Origin: Cristatella mucedo
Lineage: Eukaryota > Bryozoa > Phylactolaemata > Cristatellidae
Assembly: GCA_009760855.2 (NCBI GenBank)
Contig: WPIO01000001.1
Coordinates: forward strand, 2,934,001-2,998,000
Direction: 5' to 3'
DNA: 64,000 nt
Below are positions 21,985 to 33,689 of this stretch, one piece after another. A program made the translations under genes and the position numbers. The first letter of the stretch is position 1, and the number at the start of each line of letters is the position of its first letter. The notes under the pieces are model-generated. The model was given only the letters and a program-made list of their open reading frames with translations. It was not told the DNA's origin and did not search any database.

Positions 21985-22130
21985 TGGTTTGGTTTGGTGG
22001 TTAAGGTTCTCGCCTCGACCAGTTCGATGGTGAACTGATTTTATGTCCAAGGTCGTGGGCTCAAGATCTGTGGTATATGTGAAGCACCTGAATAGAGACT
22101 AAGTTCCCTCGGGGTTCTATACAAATTAAT
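21985..22130 (+). mobile_element. tRNA-derived SINE with borrowed LINE tail (group B)
   Basis: GGTTTGGTGGTTAAGGTTCTCGCC fits an A-box-bearing head and AAGGTCGTGGGCTCAAG fits a B-box-like region. Then GAAGCACCTGAATAGAGACT and AAGTTCCCTCGGGG form the mutated LINE 3' hairpin. It is the most complete of the group B copies in the window. Confidence 0.6.
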
Positions 22131-22343
22131 TTTATTTTTGTATATTTAGTTAGTTGAGACCAAAGAAACCCTGAGTTCGTGAAAGGAGCAGAAACTTCTC
22201 GCTGACCCCTTTCGGCATTCGAGCAGCGAGGTTCGCGGGAATGAACCTTGAGGCTGAACAAAGGCCTCGGCTATGGTGCGTGCTCACATGCAAGTGAGCA
22301 CACACACTCACACCCACAGCACTCTCGAACGATACCGATAAAT

Positions 22344-22364
22344 ACACACACACACACACACACG
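22344..22364. repeat. (CA)n microsatellite
   Basis: An uninterrupted CA run of about 20 bases. Confidence 0.9.
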
Positions 22365-24620
22365 CATGCACCATGCACGAACCAATGTCACGCAGACACA
22401 TGGTGTCAGACTTTGCAGTAGGAGAAAGGATAGCTATGCTTTTCATCTGAATTTAGCACGTCAATCTATGACTTGATGAGCAAAAGCGTTGATCATACAA
22501 ATTTTTAACACATAAAGTGCTATGCACTGTGGTTAGCCTGACTCTGTTGTACACTTGTTTGAGGGTCATTCTTGCTGCTGTCACACCCGTATACCATTTA
22601 AATTAAGGGCTACGAACTAACCAGTGTAACGAAAACCTGCTAAAATACTAGTTTTAAATATATTTGAATCTCTAACCTTTTCTTCAGAATCTCTAATATT
22701 AACCACTTGGCTGTCAGATCAAACCAAAATATTTAATGTAATTTATATCAGAAAATAGTAAAATAGAGGTTGGGCATACATTTTGCCTGAAACACTCCAT
22801 ATATGAAATCCGAGAGAACAATTTTCAGGCAGAACAGAATATAACCAGTTTTTAGTTGGATTGAGTGATGACTGCCGGTAGAGTACTCTAAGACAACGCC
22901 ACCAAGTAATTTCACTATTCTGCAGCTGAATAGATTCAACAAGCACCCATTTCTGATGTTCGTAGCTTCCGCAGACACGAGTAAATGGAGGCGAGAGCTT
23001 CGTGTGCACACATTTATTGGCCCCTCTACACTTATTAACCTCATTTCGGACTCTGCTGAGCATTAATCGTGCGAAATCTCCACAAATGGCAAAATACCTT
23101 GTATACCCTGTTGGTTTTTGGCTATCGCTTTGAGATGAGGATAGGTTATTCGCCTTGCTCGCTAAAGTAGCATCTCGATCCTGTATTCGCTGGTATCGGA
23201 AATGCAAGAGCCTGGGGCCTGCAAGTTCCGAAAATCAGCCACTAGGCATAAATATCAGATAACGCGGCGTAAGGCGTATGAAAGCAAAATATAGTATTGC
23301 CCTGATGACTTGCTCATTAACCTGTCGCTTAAATGAAACTGGGGAAATCACACAGATATCCAGAAGAAAGCAGATAAGAGGCCAACTGGTTCATGCAAGC
23401 ACTTGCTGAAAAGGATGCCAACTCTAAAAGCCTTGGCAGGCCATTAGCGTCCCTCTACTCAACTGTTCGATCAACCTGGGACGATCCTCTGTCTATCCGT
23501 GCCAATGCATTTGATCGGGTGATAGCGCATTCCGGCGGTTGCACTATTAGCAGTTCGAGGCCGAAAGGCTTTTTTTGGTGAGAGCTAACCATCTTGCTAT
23601 TCGAGACTGGCTTCAATGCTTAGTGAAAACCTAAACATTCTTTGCTTACGCTCCTGTCATCCAAGGCGGCGTGATAAGCTCCTGTTGAACCACAACCTTA
23701 TAATCTTTGTTGGAAACGCAAGTCCCCCTCAATGGTGCGACATTTGAACAAAGTTTTTTCTATCTGCGATCGCTCGAGGTCTCTTGATGATGAAATATGG
23801 AGGACTCCAAGAAACATCAACGCAGACTCTTTGAACGGGGCCACGCTTGGGCTCGTTCCACGAGTGATGTTTCAAATCTTGAAGTAGGAAAGCGTGACAT
23901 AGTAGTTATAAAGTTTGTGCAAAACTCAGTAGTGAGTTTTATTCTTTTTGGTAACATTGCAACTGCCACGTTACACTACATCCGACCTTCATCCCGCCAT
24001 CCCCTGAATTGACTAAATTTATAAAGAAGTTACGAAGTGACCTGTTGCTCAAGCTTTTGCTCCACCCCTGTAAATTTTCCTTCCTTTGCTTGAGAAATTC
24101 TGTGCAGGTTATTTCATCTATCAAATACGTGACTCTTTTCGCTTTATGCTTCCAGTGCCCAAAATAAAATTTAGTTCTTTTTTCGAGCGATGTATCAATA
24201 TTTCAGTTTTACTATAATTGTTATTTTTTCCGCATACATGCTTTACTGTGTGCGAGCTTAAGTCAGCCGTCATAACTCGCAGACCCCTTTCTCGTTGAAG
24301 CCGACTGCACGCGAGTTCAGCTAGCGGACAGATTTATCATATATTCAGGATGGAACGTTCGATCTAAAAATGCGGGCAGAGATAATACGCCAATGCTACC
24401 GTTTTTTACTCCTTGTGCGGTAGTTACTGCACCGATGAAATGCAACCTGTGGACAGAATACGTGTGCCTGACGTCGTCTAGAGATAGCGGAAACAGTGAG
24501 TAGGAGACTGCATCAGTACTTCGCGGCCAGTCTGAGGCCCGAGGCCGCCTTCGGGGAGGAGGGCCAAGCACGCCTTGAAGTCTACAGCAGTATGCAGTGC
24601 GCCGAGCTGCGTTGCAGGCA
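22365..24620. other. No gene recognised
   Basis: Host-type DNA with short ORFs. A weak match to the LINE ORF2 C-terminus (CATCCCCTGAATTGACTAAAT block) at about 23,990-24,050 is probably a very old LINE relic. Confidence 0.35.
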
Positions 24621-24639
24621 TCCGCCAGGACGTCGACAG

Positions 24640-24781
24640 AGGTCACCAGCTGAATATCCGGTGCCCGCGCGAGTATCGCGTGTTCATTTTGAGAGCGCTC
24701 GCCTGGACGGATGGCTCCATGGCGAGCGTAAACGACGAGACGTCCCTTTGGCGTAGACGAGTCAACGGAAGCAGCAACTCC
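24640..24781 (+). CDS. Host exon: first half of a fucolectin/F5-8C-like domain
   Basis: The open frame reads a beta-sandwich-like segment, REYRVFILRALAWTDGS, then N-rich sequence (NGSSNS) up to a consensus donor: GTGAGT begins at 24,782, in phase 0. The pattern Y-R-V...R/W-T-D resembles fucolectin/tachylectin-4/pentraxin (FTP) and discoidin-type sugar-binding domains of secreted or membrane proteins. The next exon, at 24,932, continues in the same phase with the end of such a domain. The 5' border is uncertain because several AG acceptors are possible between about 24,605 and 24,650. The domain call rests on pattern only. Confidence 0.5.
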
Positions 24782-24931
24782 GTGAGTGCGGCAGTCGAAA
24801 ACAAGACGACCGTGTTCTACGTCTGCTTACCAGGCACGAGGCATGAAACGGGCGCGCGGTCCTCTTATTGCGGAACAGGGAGATTCGGTGTCTACGTCTG
24901 AGCGTCTGATGTCTTCGCTTCTGCACCTGAG

Positions 24932-25175
24932 GCAGACTGCGGCGCGTTTAATTATTCTTCAGAGCCAAAAGGACCGAGCGCGGGGCCCAGCATCGGAATG
25001 GCCGCTCGCTACGTTCTCATCAGGGCTTTGCTTAAAACTGGCTCGAACCTCGGGTCCCACATTGCGTTTTGTGAGGTCAGAGTGGAAGCGGCATTCCAAC
25101 CGCCGATAGCAAAAGACGTGACGATTGCTGGACCGCAGGCACTGCTAGACAACGTCACGGACGACTCCAGCTCAA
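24932..25175 (+). CDS. Host exon: second half of a fucolectin/F5-8C-like domain
   Basis: The acceptor (pyrimidine-rich GTCTTCGCTTCTGCACCTGAG) ends at 24,931. Phase 0 opens a frame with ADCGAF, GMAARYVLIRALL and AFCEVRVEA. The A-R-Y-V...L/F-C-E-V-x-V ending is the signature of the last strands of FTP and F5/8C domains. A less structured acidic/Ser-rich linker follows (DNVTDDSSSS, with an N-glycosylation site), then a possible donor at CAA|GTGTAT (25,176). The 150-base intron and matching phase with the preceding exon make a real gene likely. Acting at the cell surface or outside it is an inference from the domain. Confidence 0.55.
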
Positions 25176-25810
25176 GTGTATGGTATTAGGCGCATTTGCC
25201 TGCTTGCCTGCCTGCTCTTAGGAGTGCTTAGGTTCTTGAATAGCACCCTTTTTATGGCAATGTGCTTGCAAAATTAAGCGTGAATGAGAATTTTGAGATT
25301 GCGCTTTAGAGTAAAAACTTTAAATGACAGCCAGCGCTACGAAGAATAGCCCAGTAATCACCTGTTTTGTACATTTTTTTAATTTATTAATAGTCATTTT
25401 ATTGTATTGCTTTTGATTGATTAGGAGCTAATAAAAAGGTTGTATGCCTGATGTTAACTTTTTCTCGTCAATCGAATTCCTACTGCAGCTTTATGCTTAA
25501 GTCTTCACAAAGGCAGAAATCCATCACAGAAGGAAAGAACGCATTTAAGGCCTCGCGTATGAGTGCAGCATCAATGCATCACTGCCGATGCTGCTGCAAA
25601 TTGGCTTCAGGCTTCTTCCAGTGACGAGCGAATGTAGCCTGGAGCGTTATCGCATTGCTTCATTGCCCGAACCCTTCACTTTTGCTCCTTTAACGGCTTG
25701 TGTGGAAAACCAAATCACATTTAATCTAGTGATGATAATAATATTACTATGACATTTTGAAAGCACCAGCTACTTGCCGAAACAAGGCGCTTGAAGATAA
25801 AGCAGCGTAA
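25176..25810. other. Intronic or intergenic host DNA
   Basis: If the exon pair at 24.6-25.2 kb is real, this is probably intron. It is AT-richer, with T-runs. No further exon could be picked out with confidence. Confidence 0.35.
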
Positions 25811-25817
25811 GTGCGCA

Positions 25818-25885
25818 CTAATAATAATAAATTTGTATAGCGTCCTCAGTGAATTTAATCTCGTTCCAGGCACTTTACATATTCC
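25818..25885 (-). mobile_element. Diverged LINE 3' tail fragment
   Basis: An AATAATAATAAA run is followed by GCGTCCTCAGTGAATTTAATCTC and CAGGCACTTTACAT, a mutated reverse complement of the LINE 3' hairpin. Confidence 0.5.
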
Positions 25886-28675
25886 GTATGACTTTTCTGC
25901 AACTATGAACTAGCTAAAGAAGAATATTAAGTGTAATAGCTCATAATAATTCAATGCCAAACGTTTCTTTTCCCATGTTTGCTTATCAAATGAAGAAAAA
26001 CTGACTGGTTTATGGCTAAACCCGAAGCAAGTACGACTGTTCTCTGGCTTACCTGTCACTTTGCTTAGATAGATTAAGCGAGTGACAAAATTATTGAGGA
26101 AATACCTGCATATATAGCACTGCTGAATCGCTGCCTAGTTTATCCGTTGGCCTTAAGGAGTGATATCATTAACAATAAATGAATTTGTTGCAGCTGCCCT
26201 AATTTCAACAGCAATCACGAGGACACGAATTATCAAGCACAACGCGATTGCAATTTTAATTGTACAATACTATTAATATGGTATCATTAATATTTATATA
26301 ATATGATCTTATACTGATGATTGATCATTTTTAGAGCCAGACGACGGCTTTTTGCTTTTTTTGCTGCGGCTTTGTGAAACAGGTTAAGAAATAAACTCTA
26401 GTATATTTTCAAAAATACCTTCCATTTTCAGCAGTTATTCACCAACTATGAAGAAGTTTGTTGCTTTCAGGATAATGGCTAAAATCTCAAATATAATCAG
26501 CAATCCTCAAAAGTGTGGATGATGACTGAAACAACGCTGGCGACACAGCAGCGCGCTAGCTGCTAGTTGTATCAGGATATTTGAATTAACTGATACTTAT
26601 GCAGAATCTATCCCTATAATAATACAGCATGAACTTGAAGGCCAACTCTCCGTATCAGAGCAGTTTGCTTTTTCGTATGAGAGCATTAACAGCAGGTACA
26701 TACATGCGATCGAAATGAATGCTTGCTAGGCTTATGCTAACGAAGTTGTACTGTATTTGTGGAGTTTTAATGTGCTTTTTCTATGCGCACAACAATTAGC
26801 ATGTTTCTTGTAGCATTGCTTATGTCAGAAGCAGATTGAATTCAGCTTCTCGGCAAAATCAGCCGTAGAGGGAGTGGCCGCGACGTCCTGTTCAGCAGCC
26901 TACAACTACAGTGCACCGGCAGTGCTCAACGTCAGCCTGCGTGTCGATTCTCAACATTGCACACCGCGCTACTCGGCTGCTGGTACGTATGAAAGCTGCT
27001 ACTCTTTGTGGCACATCCATCGGTCACAGCCAATTAAACCATCTTCCGTGCTCACGCACATTTGAGTCCCGCGGAGCTCTTCAGATTCGCAAGCGAGTCA
27101 GAAAGCGTCCAGACGCGTCTGACGCGTCCGACTCGCTGGACGCGCGCGATCTTCGGTGCGCCCAGTGAGATTGCTCTGTAGCTGCGCCTCACCAGCCTTG
27201 AATTTTTCCCTGTAAGCAGCGCCTGGTCAGACCCTCATTCGCATGGAACAGCTTGGAATATGTTATTAAGTACTCCCCCCCCCCGTCCGCTCCCTGGAAA
27301 TCACGTACTACCACCATTGTTGATTGCCACTATCTAAAGCAGCGCTTTGTAAATCTGCATTAGGTTAGGAGGCAGCAGTCGAGTAGGTATGCTCACACAA
27401 TGCCCGCATCAGAGAGAGATTTGTGATGTATGAGGGGATAAGACAACTGACGGCATGAGCGTGTGACCAGTGCCCGGTGGTTGACTATTTTTGTTTGTCT
27501 GCTCCGTGCTGGTAAACTGCCCCGGCCGATTTAAAAAAAAACTTAATTGTAGACAGGGGCTAGGTCTCCAGCTATTTCCGCACATAAAAGAATGGCTTAG
27601 ACAGTGTTAAATGTCCCTGTGTCCCCTAAGGACGATGAGAAACTTGTCTTCTTGGATACCTGCACTTCGCGACCGCAGCGACCTGACGCCACCTGTCGTC
27701 ATGCCAGCCGCTGCCGCCTCCGCCACTCTCCTACATCAGCGTGCCACTGGCGGTATTCTCTCCCCTGACATGCCTGACATGTATTATAACCAAAGCTGCG
27801 AATTACTGCGGCTGCAAGAATCATTAAATCTTTTATATAGGACTCATGAGAGCTTTGATAGTATGCTTATAGGGCTTACATAGCAACTTCACTTCTTTCG
27901 AACTCCCAGAGTATGAAGTATACATTCTAAATAAGCACTGTAAATGTTTAGATTTCTATACGATTAAGGAAGTCTGTAAAATAGAAATGGTGGTAATATG
28001 GTGCACTTGTGCACTGAAGCTCTATACCATTAATTCTGAAAGACCTGTCTTCGTATTAGTGATGTACAAGCTAACGATTGGCTATACAACTGAACACCCA
28101 CAGGGAAGGGTGAAAAGGTGGCTTCCCGCGAAATCAAACTAGATAAGAAACGACTTATGGAATTGAGATTATATAAAAAAGACTTGAAGTTTCTACATAC
28201 GCATTCACGTCTACGTCAAAGAAAGAGTTTCTATTTCAGTGCAACTAAAATGTGTAACAATAGTTTCTCGTCCAGGACGTCAAAGACGTGGTGCTAAATC
28301 TCTTGTGAGGGTTTTATCCTGCTTACGTGGACAAACGTAAAATCGCGTTTACTCTGCGGATCTTGCTTGTGTCATGCTTCAATCTTTGGAGCATACATTG
28401 TTCCCAAAAAGCTGAGGCTGGTCCAAGACTTAAGGAAAATTTAACGAAGATTCGGAAGCTGAGTGTGGTTCTTCTTCTTGGCCAAGACTTGGGCAAAACT
28501 AAACAAATGACCTATCGTATGCATTGTCAAGGGTCAAGGCCTTCTTTATTACTTAAAGAAGCACGGTGGGCGAATCAACCGGCTAAATCATCGATGCATT
28601 CCACGAGTCCCTATTTATTGCACACTTCGAGCTGGTCATATAAGAATCAAGTAACTAGGTGGCGGGTGATAAAAG
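25886..28675. other. Host DNA, no gene established
   Basis: An open segment at about 26,874-26,985 with Cys residues, N-glycosylation sites (NYS, NVS) and a GTACGT donor could be an exon, but there is no domain to confirm it. A C-run lies at about 27,276-27,286. A GACGCGTC-rich self-complementary patch lies at about 27,108-27,150. ORFs at 27,611 and 28,327 show no features. Confidence 0.3.
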
Positions 28676-28679
28676 CAGT

Positions 28680-28725
28680 CATGGAGAGTTAAAATGCACC
28701 ACGAGGTGCCTTTTAACTCTCCATG
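28680..28725. repeat. Near-perfect hairpin, 21-bp arms and 4-base loop
   Basis: The left arm at 28,680-28,700 (starting CATGGAGAGTTAAAATGC) and the right arm at 28,705-28,725 are reverse complements with one mismatch, around an ACGA loop. A third partial copy of the arm (GGTGCATTTTAGCTCC) follows immediately. This might be a structured RNA or a template-switch footprint. Confidence 0.8.
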
Positions 28726-29730
28726 AGGTGCATTTTAGCTCCCGTAATCACTCTCGGCGGTGGAGCAAGCCGGGAGGAAACTTATCGAGATCACTCTCCG
28801 CCATGTGTGAATTTCCTTTTTCGGTGCTCAATCTCGCAGCAGACTCTGTTGCTCTGTATTTTGAAATTACCCAAATGACCTAGCGCCACTTGATTGTGAC
28901 TGCTGTAACAACATTAAATCCCTTCTCTTGACTTCATTCAATAGAGCGTGGCATGAACTGTTCAAATTCTCGTGAATTAAACGGTGAGAATAGGACTCAA
29001 TTTTGACTGCTACCAATTAGAATGAAATACCGGATTTAATAATGAAAAAGTTAGTTTAATTTAAGAATAAAATGTTGATGTAAAAAGGTTCAAAAACGGA
29101 AATAACATGGGTATTTCATATTTAAACATGTAAGACTAAATTACATAATTGTAGCAGCGAAATGATGTAGCAGGTGTAGAAGAAAGTCTTGAGCTATGAT
29201 ATAGGAACTGCATTTCTATGAAATATAGTGTAGCTGTTATCACCCATGCAGTTAAAACAAGATGACAATCCATTCTTCGGTGCCATCAGACTTCCAAAAG
29301 TTTCTTTCTAGCACCCTGACAGACTCGAAGAATATTATTAAAGAACAGCTGCGGGCCTGCTTTCATAGCCTTAACGTATGAAAGCGAAAGCGAAAGAGAA
29401 AGCGTAACCTGCAATCGGCATTGATCAGCAAGCGACTGCTATGTATGTATCTGGTGTATGTATGTAACTATAGGATGAATGATAAATAAGGTCCAGCCAG
29501 TGGCAAATCTGCTATGCAATATCAAGTGTTTAAGATGGTTCAGATTCTTCGCCTCACATCTCGATTTTCACCACCCATTCGCTTGGTACATAAATTGCGC
29601 TTTATTGACTTTGTGAGTGAACCCTGGATTACAGCATTAAAGGCTTTCGTCTGGGCAATTACGTCACCCCAGCCAGCGAATAGATACCTTGCCGCTTTGT
29701 GGACTTCTGATTACGGGTGAAAGTATTTTT
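28726..29730. other. No gene recognised
   Basis: AT-richer host DNA with no domain-bearing ORF. A short GAAAGCGAAAGCGAAAGAGAAAGC purine repeat lies near 29,379-29,404. Confidence 0.4.
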
Positions 29731-29734
29731 TCAT

Positions 29735-29860
29735 TGTACGGTGCCCTAATCGAACTTAATTTCAATCCAGCTGCTTTATAAATGCCGTAGGGCTCGAGCG
29801 AACAACCATAGTCATTAAAGGCGAGCACCTTACCCCTGGGCCAAACTAGGGTGGCAATAA
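29735..29860 (-). mobile_element. Group B SINE, minus strand
   Basis: On the minus strand a head with GGTAAGGTGCTCGCC (A-box region) and CGCTCGAGCCCTACGG (B-box region) is followed by AAAGCAGCTGGATTGAAATT and AAGTTCGATTAGGGCACCG, again a mutated LINE 3' hairpin. The architecture is the same as the copy at 21,985. Confidence 0.5.
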
Positions 29861-31300
29861 CGCTGATGAACGCCAAATACCACCAATTGCCTCACTTGAT
29901 CCTGATCGGCTCGGTGACAGTTTGCTCTTCATGCAAGCGATATGCAACGCACCGATATAATTATAGGGTACTCAAGGACTCCGCTGTGGATTTCCTGCAA
30001 CCAGACTCTCATAGGAAGAGTGGCGTCACTCACCCTCACAACAGCCAAGTGTTTAAGTGAGGTGCTGCTCCAGGTTAGTTATGAGATTGCGTTCCTGCTC
30101 CCTTCATTGCCAGGAAACGCTTGGGCCAAGGAGGTGAAGCGCCGATTACACTAGGCCACAAATAAGTCTTGCTCGCGATAGTGACTTTGAAGATCCAAAT
30201 TTGCTGAATGGAATGAGCTACCGGGTCGTATTTTCGCGGCAGGACGAGCAGACAAGACGAGCTCGCGATAGGAATCAGAGTGAGACACAGTGCAGGCGGA
30301 ACGCTCTGCACGAGTAGCGCTCTCCCAAATGATGCCAGCCCTCGAGGCCAGGTACTCGACCAGCCGCGGCCGTGACCTCGGTGCCTCTGGATCGGCTAGT
30401 CTGCTCGTTGGGTGGCTTTCTGGGTGCTTTCTTTCTCGGTTTTCTGGGTGGTTAAAATACAGCGGCAAAATACCTGCTGATTTGAAGACGTACGCTGATC
30501 CACCGCTGTTCTCGGCAACCATTCACGAGCATTGCCACCCACGCTGCCGCCCACGACACCCTGCCTACGATGCAACCAATGAGCACGTGAGAGCGAACGC
30601 CGCCCGTCAGTGAGCGTTAGCTGAGCGATTATATTGCTTCTATTGGCTCAATGACCGACTGTCGATGCCTCTGGAGCGAACCCAACGCGGCCATTCCGGC
30701 TGGGCGCAAGGAGGCTCTGAGAGATGATGTAACCCCAGCCAGGCGGTCGCCTCGGGCGACGGAGGTGCATCTCGCTTATTATCTCGCTTATATCTTGCTT
30801 ATAATCTCGTCCTATTACCTGCCGCCATGGCCTTTGGCAGTGAGAAATGTAACCATGTATCATCGGATAAGTCACTATATACATATGGATATATGTGTTT
30901 GGTGTGCATGCGTCCGTGCGTGTGTTCGTGTGTGTGTGTGTGTGGATGCCTCTATATGTATGCAATTAGATTAACACGGTGTACATATCATTAGAAAAGC
31001 GTGGCTGCCCGATCCGCACAGCATTTCAGGGACGCGAACGTGCCATGAATGGGCGGAATGGTGCGACAGCCCTTGGGTTTAACGACGTGCCCCTCGCCGA
31101 TGCCAACGAATACTAGTCTACCAGAAAGAAAGCAAGATTTTCTCGCATGTCGGCGGTCGGGAATGGGAGGCAACGAGCTAAAAATGGAATCGGTTTTCCG
31201 AGGAGGACACCAGCGACGCTGGAAGAGGGAGCTGCTGCTGATTCTTAGAAATCTAGCTTGGTGTCTTAGAATATCGAACCACCTGCGTCCAGTGAGCTTG
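29861..31300. other. Host DNA, no gene established
   Basis: Contains GC-rich patches with ORFs open on both strands (30,151-30,522 minus, 30,290-30,613 plus) and a GT microsatellite at about 30,916-30,946. None has a recognisable domain. Confidence 0.35.
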
Positions 31301-31304
31301 GCAT

Positions 31305-31485
31305 GCGTCCGAGGAGATTGCTCTCCAGGGATATTGCTCTCCAGGGAAATTGCTCTCCGGGGATATCGATCTCCAGGGAGATTGCTCTCCAGGAGATTGC
31401 TCTCCAGGGAGATTGCTCTCCGAAGAGATTGCTCACCGGGGAGATTGCTATCCAGTGAGATTGCTCTCCGAGGATATTGCCAAAC
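31305..31485. repeat. Minisatellite, about 17-18-bp unit
   Basis: About ten tandem units of the form GAGATTGCTCTCCAGGG with variants (GATATTGCTCTCC, GAGATTGCTATCC). The long ORFs that cross it in two frames encode repeated LLSREIA/GDCSP-like strings and are artefacts of the repeat. Confidence 0.9.
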
Positions 31486-32560
31486 AGGTAATGCTGGTTA
31501 CTATCGAGCTCTCGACTCGAGCTTCAGTCTTAGTCTGCGCTGATGGGAGCTAAAATTGGAGATTTAACTTTTAGAAACATGAAAAATTCAATATTTTAAA
31601 GCTTTCTCCTCTGCGCACGATGCACATGCATACTAAAAAAGCCGCTCTTCAACTTTAGCCAGCAGAGGTCGCTTCGACTGGTGTGGAGATTTTCTCTGGT
31701 TTTGAAACATTTTGCTCTCTCCTCTCTTGCTGCCGAACGAAGTTTCTTAGACATAACTGCCTTACTATTCCATGCACTCTTCCTAGGCGTCGCCCGTATT
31801 TCATCAGTCACTGGCAAGGTCAAGGTTTTGGTCTGCCTCGGCAGTCGAGGTTTGCCCGAAGAGAATCGGACGCTGCCTGCTAACAAGCTCTCCATCGTTA
31901 GTTCTGTTCCTTTAAGGCGCGTCACGCACCCGACGTCCTCGACGAGAATGCCGGTGGAGCGTCCGACGCTGACGTATGGGGACCATGGACCTGCTGTTTC
32001 CCTCAAGTTGGCTACCGCAGTCGCTTTCAGAGAAGCGGCTGCGTGGCGGAAGTTCAGACATGCGACGCAAGACCGTTTTGCACAGGTAGAGCAACCGGCG
32101 AAAGAGCTGCTAGGTGCATGGCTCGCTCAAGTCTAGGAGGTCACGTCGCCAACAGACATCTAACAGACCAGCCAGAGCGTTCCTCTTTTTCATTTCCTCT
32201 CTTCAATCTTTTTCTCGTTCTCTTCCCTCGAAACGGATGGCGTTCTGCGATCAATCGAGCTGTCCGGCGAGTGGAGCGAGCAGATTTTACTCTCGACACG
32301 CCCCGCCACTGCAGCCACCGACACCACTGCAGCCGCCGCCTTGACAGCTGCAAGTCACTACTCGCAGGCCTTCTGCTGGTGCAAATATGAGGCTTCCAGA
32401 TGTTGCAAAACTATGCAGCCAGGCAGAGTTCTTTTGATTCAAATTGCGGCTGACACTCCCTCTGACGAGCTCTAGTCCTCCATTAAGCAGCTCAGCGACA
32501 TAAAAGCTGTGTCACCCACCTTTAGGCCGCATCATTTACATGCTCTGATCTGTCGATTAG
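31486..32560. other. Host DNA with an unexplained open stretch
   Basis: The plus-strand frame 31,681-32,136 (151 codons) and an overlapping minus-strand frame (31,596-32,006, 136 codons) are both open. One may be an exon, but neither shows a domain I know. Both end near plausible splice sites that occur often by chance. Confidence 0.25.
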
Positions 32561-32564
32561 TTTG

Positions 32565-32720
32565 TCTATAAGCAACCTCAAATCCTTCGAAGATAGTACC
32601 AACAGTTCATGCGTTTGCGATGCATAAAACTCGCTATTGATGGATATAAAGACATCCTTTGATTTGATCATATTTAAATGGAAGTGGCGAAGCAAGCCTG
32701 TTACTCGCAGCATTTACTCC
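32565..32720 (+). mobile_element. Very old LINE relic
   Basis: AATCCTTCGAAGATAGTACCAAC and the following CATCCTTTGATTTGATCATATTTAAATGGAA block track the ORF2 C-terminus of the L2-type LINE (TTTGGAGACCGTGC ... CATCCCCTGACCTGACCACATTTAAAAGGAA) with many changes. Confidence 0.4.
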
Positions 32721-32854
32721 ATCCCATGGATCGGACTTCTGTTCGTTAGTATTATTGTTGTGATTTTTATAATTATTGACTGTTCGTGATTACTATAATT
32801 GTTAATCTATATATAATGTATAGTTTCATATATGTAATATATATTGTATAATAT

Positions 32855-32945
32855 ATGTATGTGTGCGTGTGTGTGTGTGCGTGCGTGCGCGTGTGTGCGT
32901 GCGTGCGCGTGTGTGTGTGTGTGTGTGTGTGTGCGTGCGCGAGCC
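32855..32945. repeat. Compound (GT)n/(GC)n microsatellite
   Basis: Alternating purine-pyrimidine tract of TGTG and TGCG units, capable of Z-DNA formation. Cys/Val-rich ORFs over it are artefacts. Confidence 0.9.
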
Positions 32946-33630
32946 AGTGCTTCACATTGCCGGCGCTTGCCAGCGGGAAGCTGCAGACCTGCAGTGGCCT
33001 TCCTGCTCGTAATGAGCGATCCATCACCGACGAGGGCACGTGTCGAGTCCGCTTCCCACAGAAGTCTCGGTGCCTTCACTGCCGCCGCTGCTGCCGCCGC
33101 CGAGTCGCCGAAGCTAGCTTGGCCTTTCACTTTCCTTCAGCCGAGGAAGACGTCAGCCTGCTAGCGTGGGAGCCATGGACTCGCTGTGCTCGGAGCTCCT
33201 GTGGCGGACTGGGCCACAGCGACCGCTGGGCGAAGCTGCAGTGGAACGCGAGTGGCTGCTCGATGTCTCGCACCATTCGAGACTCGCAGCAGTGTCTTTC
33301 GATCCCTTGCGTCGGTGAGTGAGCTCAGCTGCCGACTCTCAAAGCTCGCCTCTCGAGAGCTCCAGTCTGAGACGCCGCGGCCTTGACTTCCCCGTCGCCG
33401 ACCGCCACGACGTCAAACATGACTCAGCGAGCGATCTCGAAGTAGTTTCGCAAACACTTATGTCCTCGCTATCCAGAACGAAGTGCACTCGGCAGCATGC
33501 GTCTGCCCAAGCAGACGAACGGCGAAAACTGGCGCTGGCGCTTCGAAACGCCGCGTCTCAGGTCTCGAGTCGCTAGCCACGCTAGCCGACGCACAAGTGT
33601 TCAGTTGGCTATAAATAGGATAATGGGGGA
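32946..33630. other. GC-rich host DNA, no gene established
   Basis: High CpG and many overlapping ORFs on both strands. It could be a promoter-proximal CpG island or a first exon, but I see no decisive coding pattern. Confidence 0.3.
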
Positions 33631-33635
33631 GCATA

Positions 33636-33685
33636 ATGGGGTTAAAGTCTTTGCAAGATAATGGGGTTAAAGTCTTTGCAAGCCA
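33636..33685. repeat. 25-bp tandem duplication
   Basis: The unit ATAATGGGGTTAAAGTCTTTGCAAG (as blocks ATAATGGGGTTAAAG and TCTTTGCAAG) occurs twice in direct succession without change, so the duplication is recent. Confidence 0.85.
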
Positions 33686-33689
33686 CCCT

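Noticed and set aside
31049-31543. A 164-codon ORF and overlapping 67-codon ORF
   Set aside because: Their second halves are only the translation of the 17-18-bp minisatellite.
31681-32136. 151-codon ORF as a host exon
   Set aside because: The opposite strand is open over the same bases and no domain or consistent splice context was found.
32807-33322. Cys/Val-rich ORFs on both strands
   Set aside because: Produced by the GT/GC microsatellite and the following GC-rich DNA. No domain is visible.
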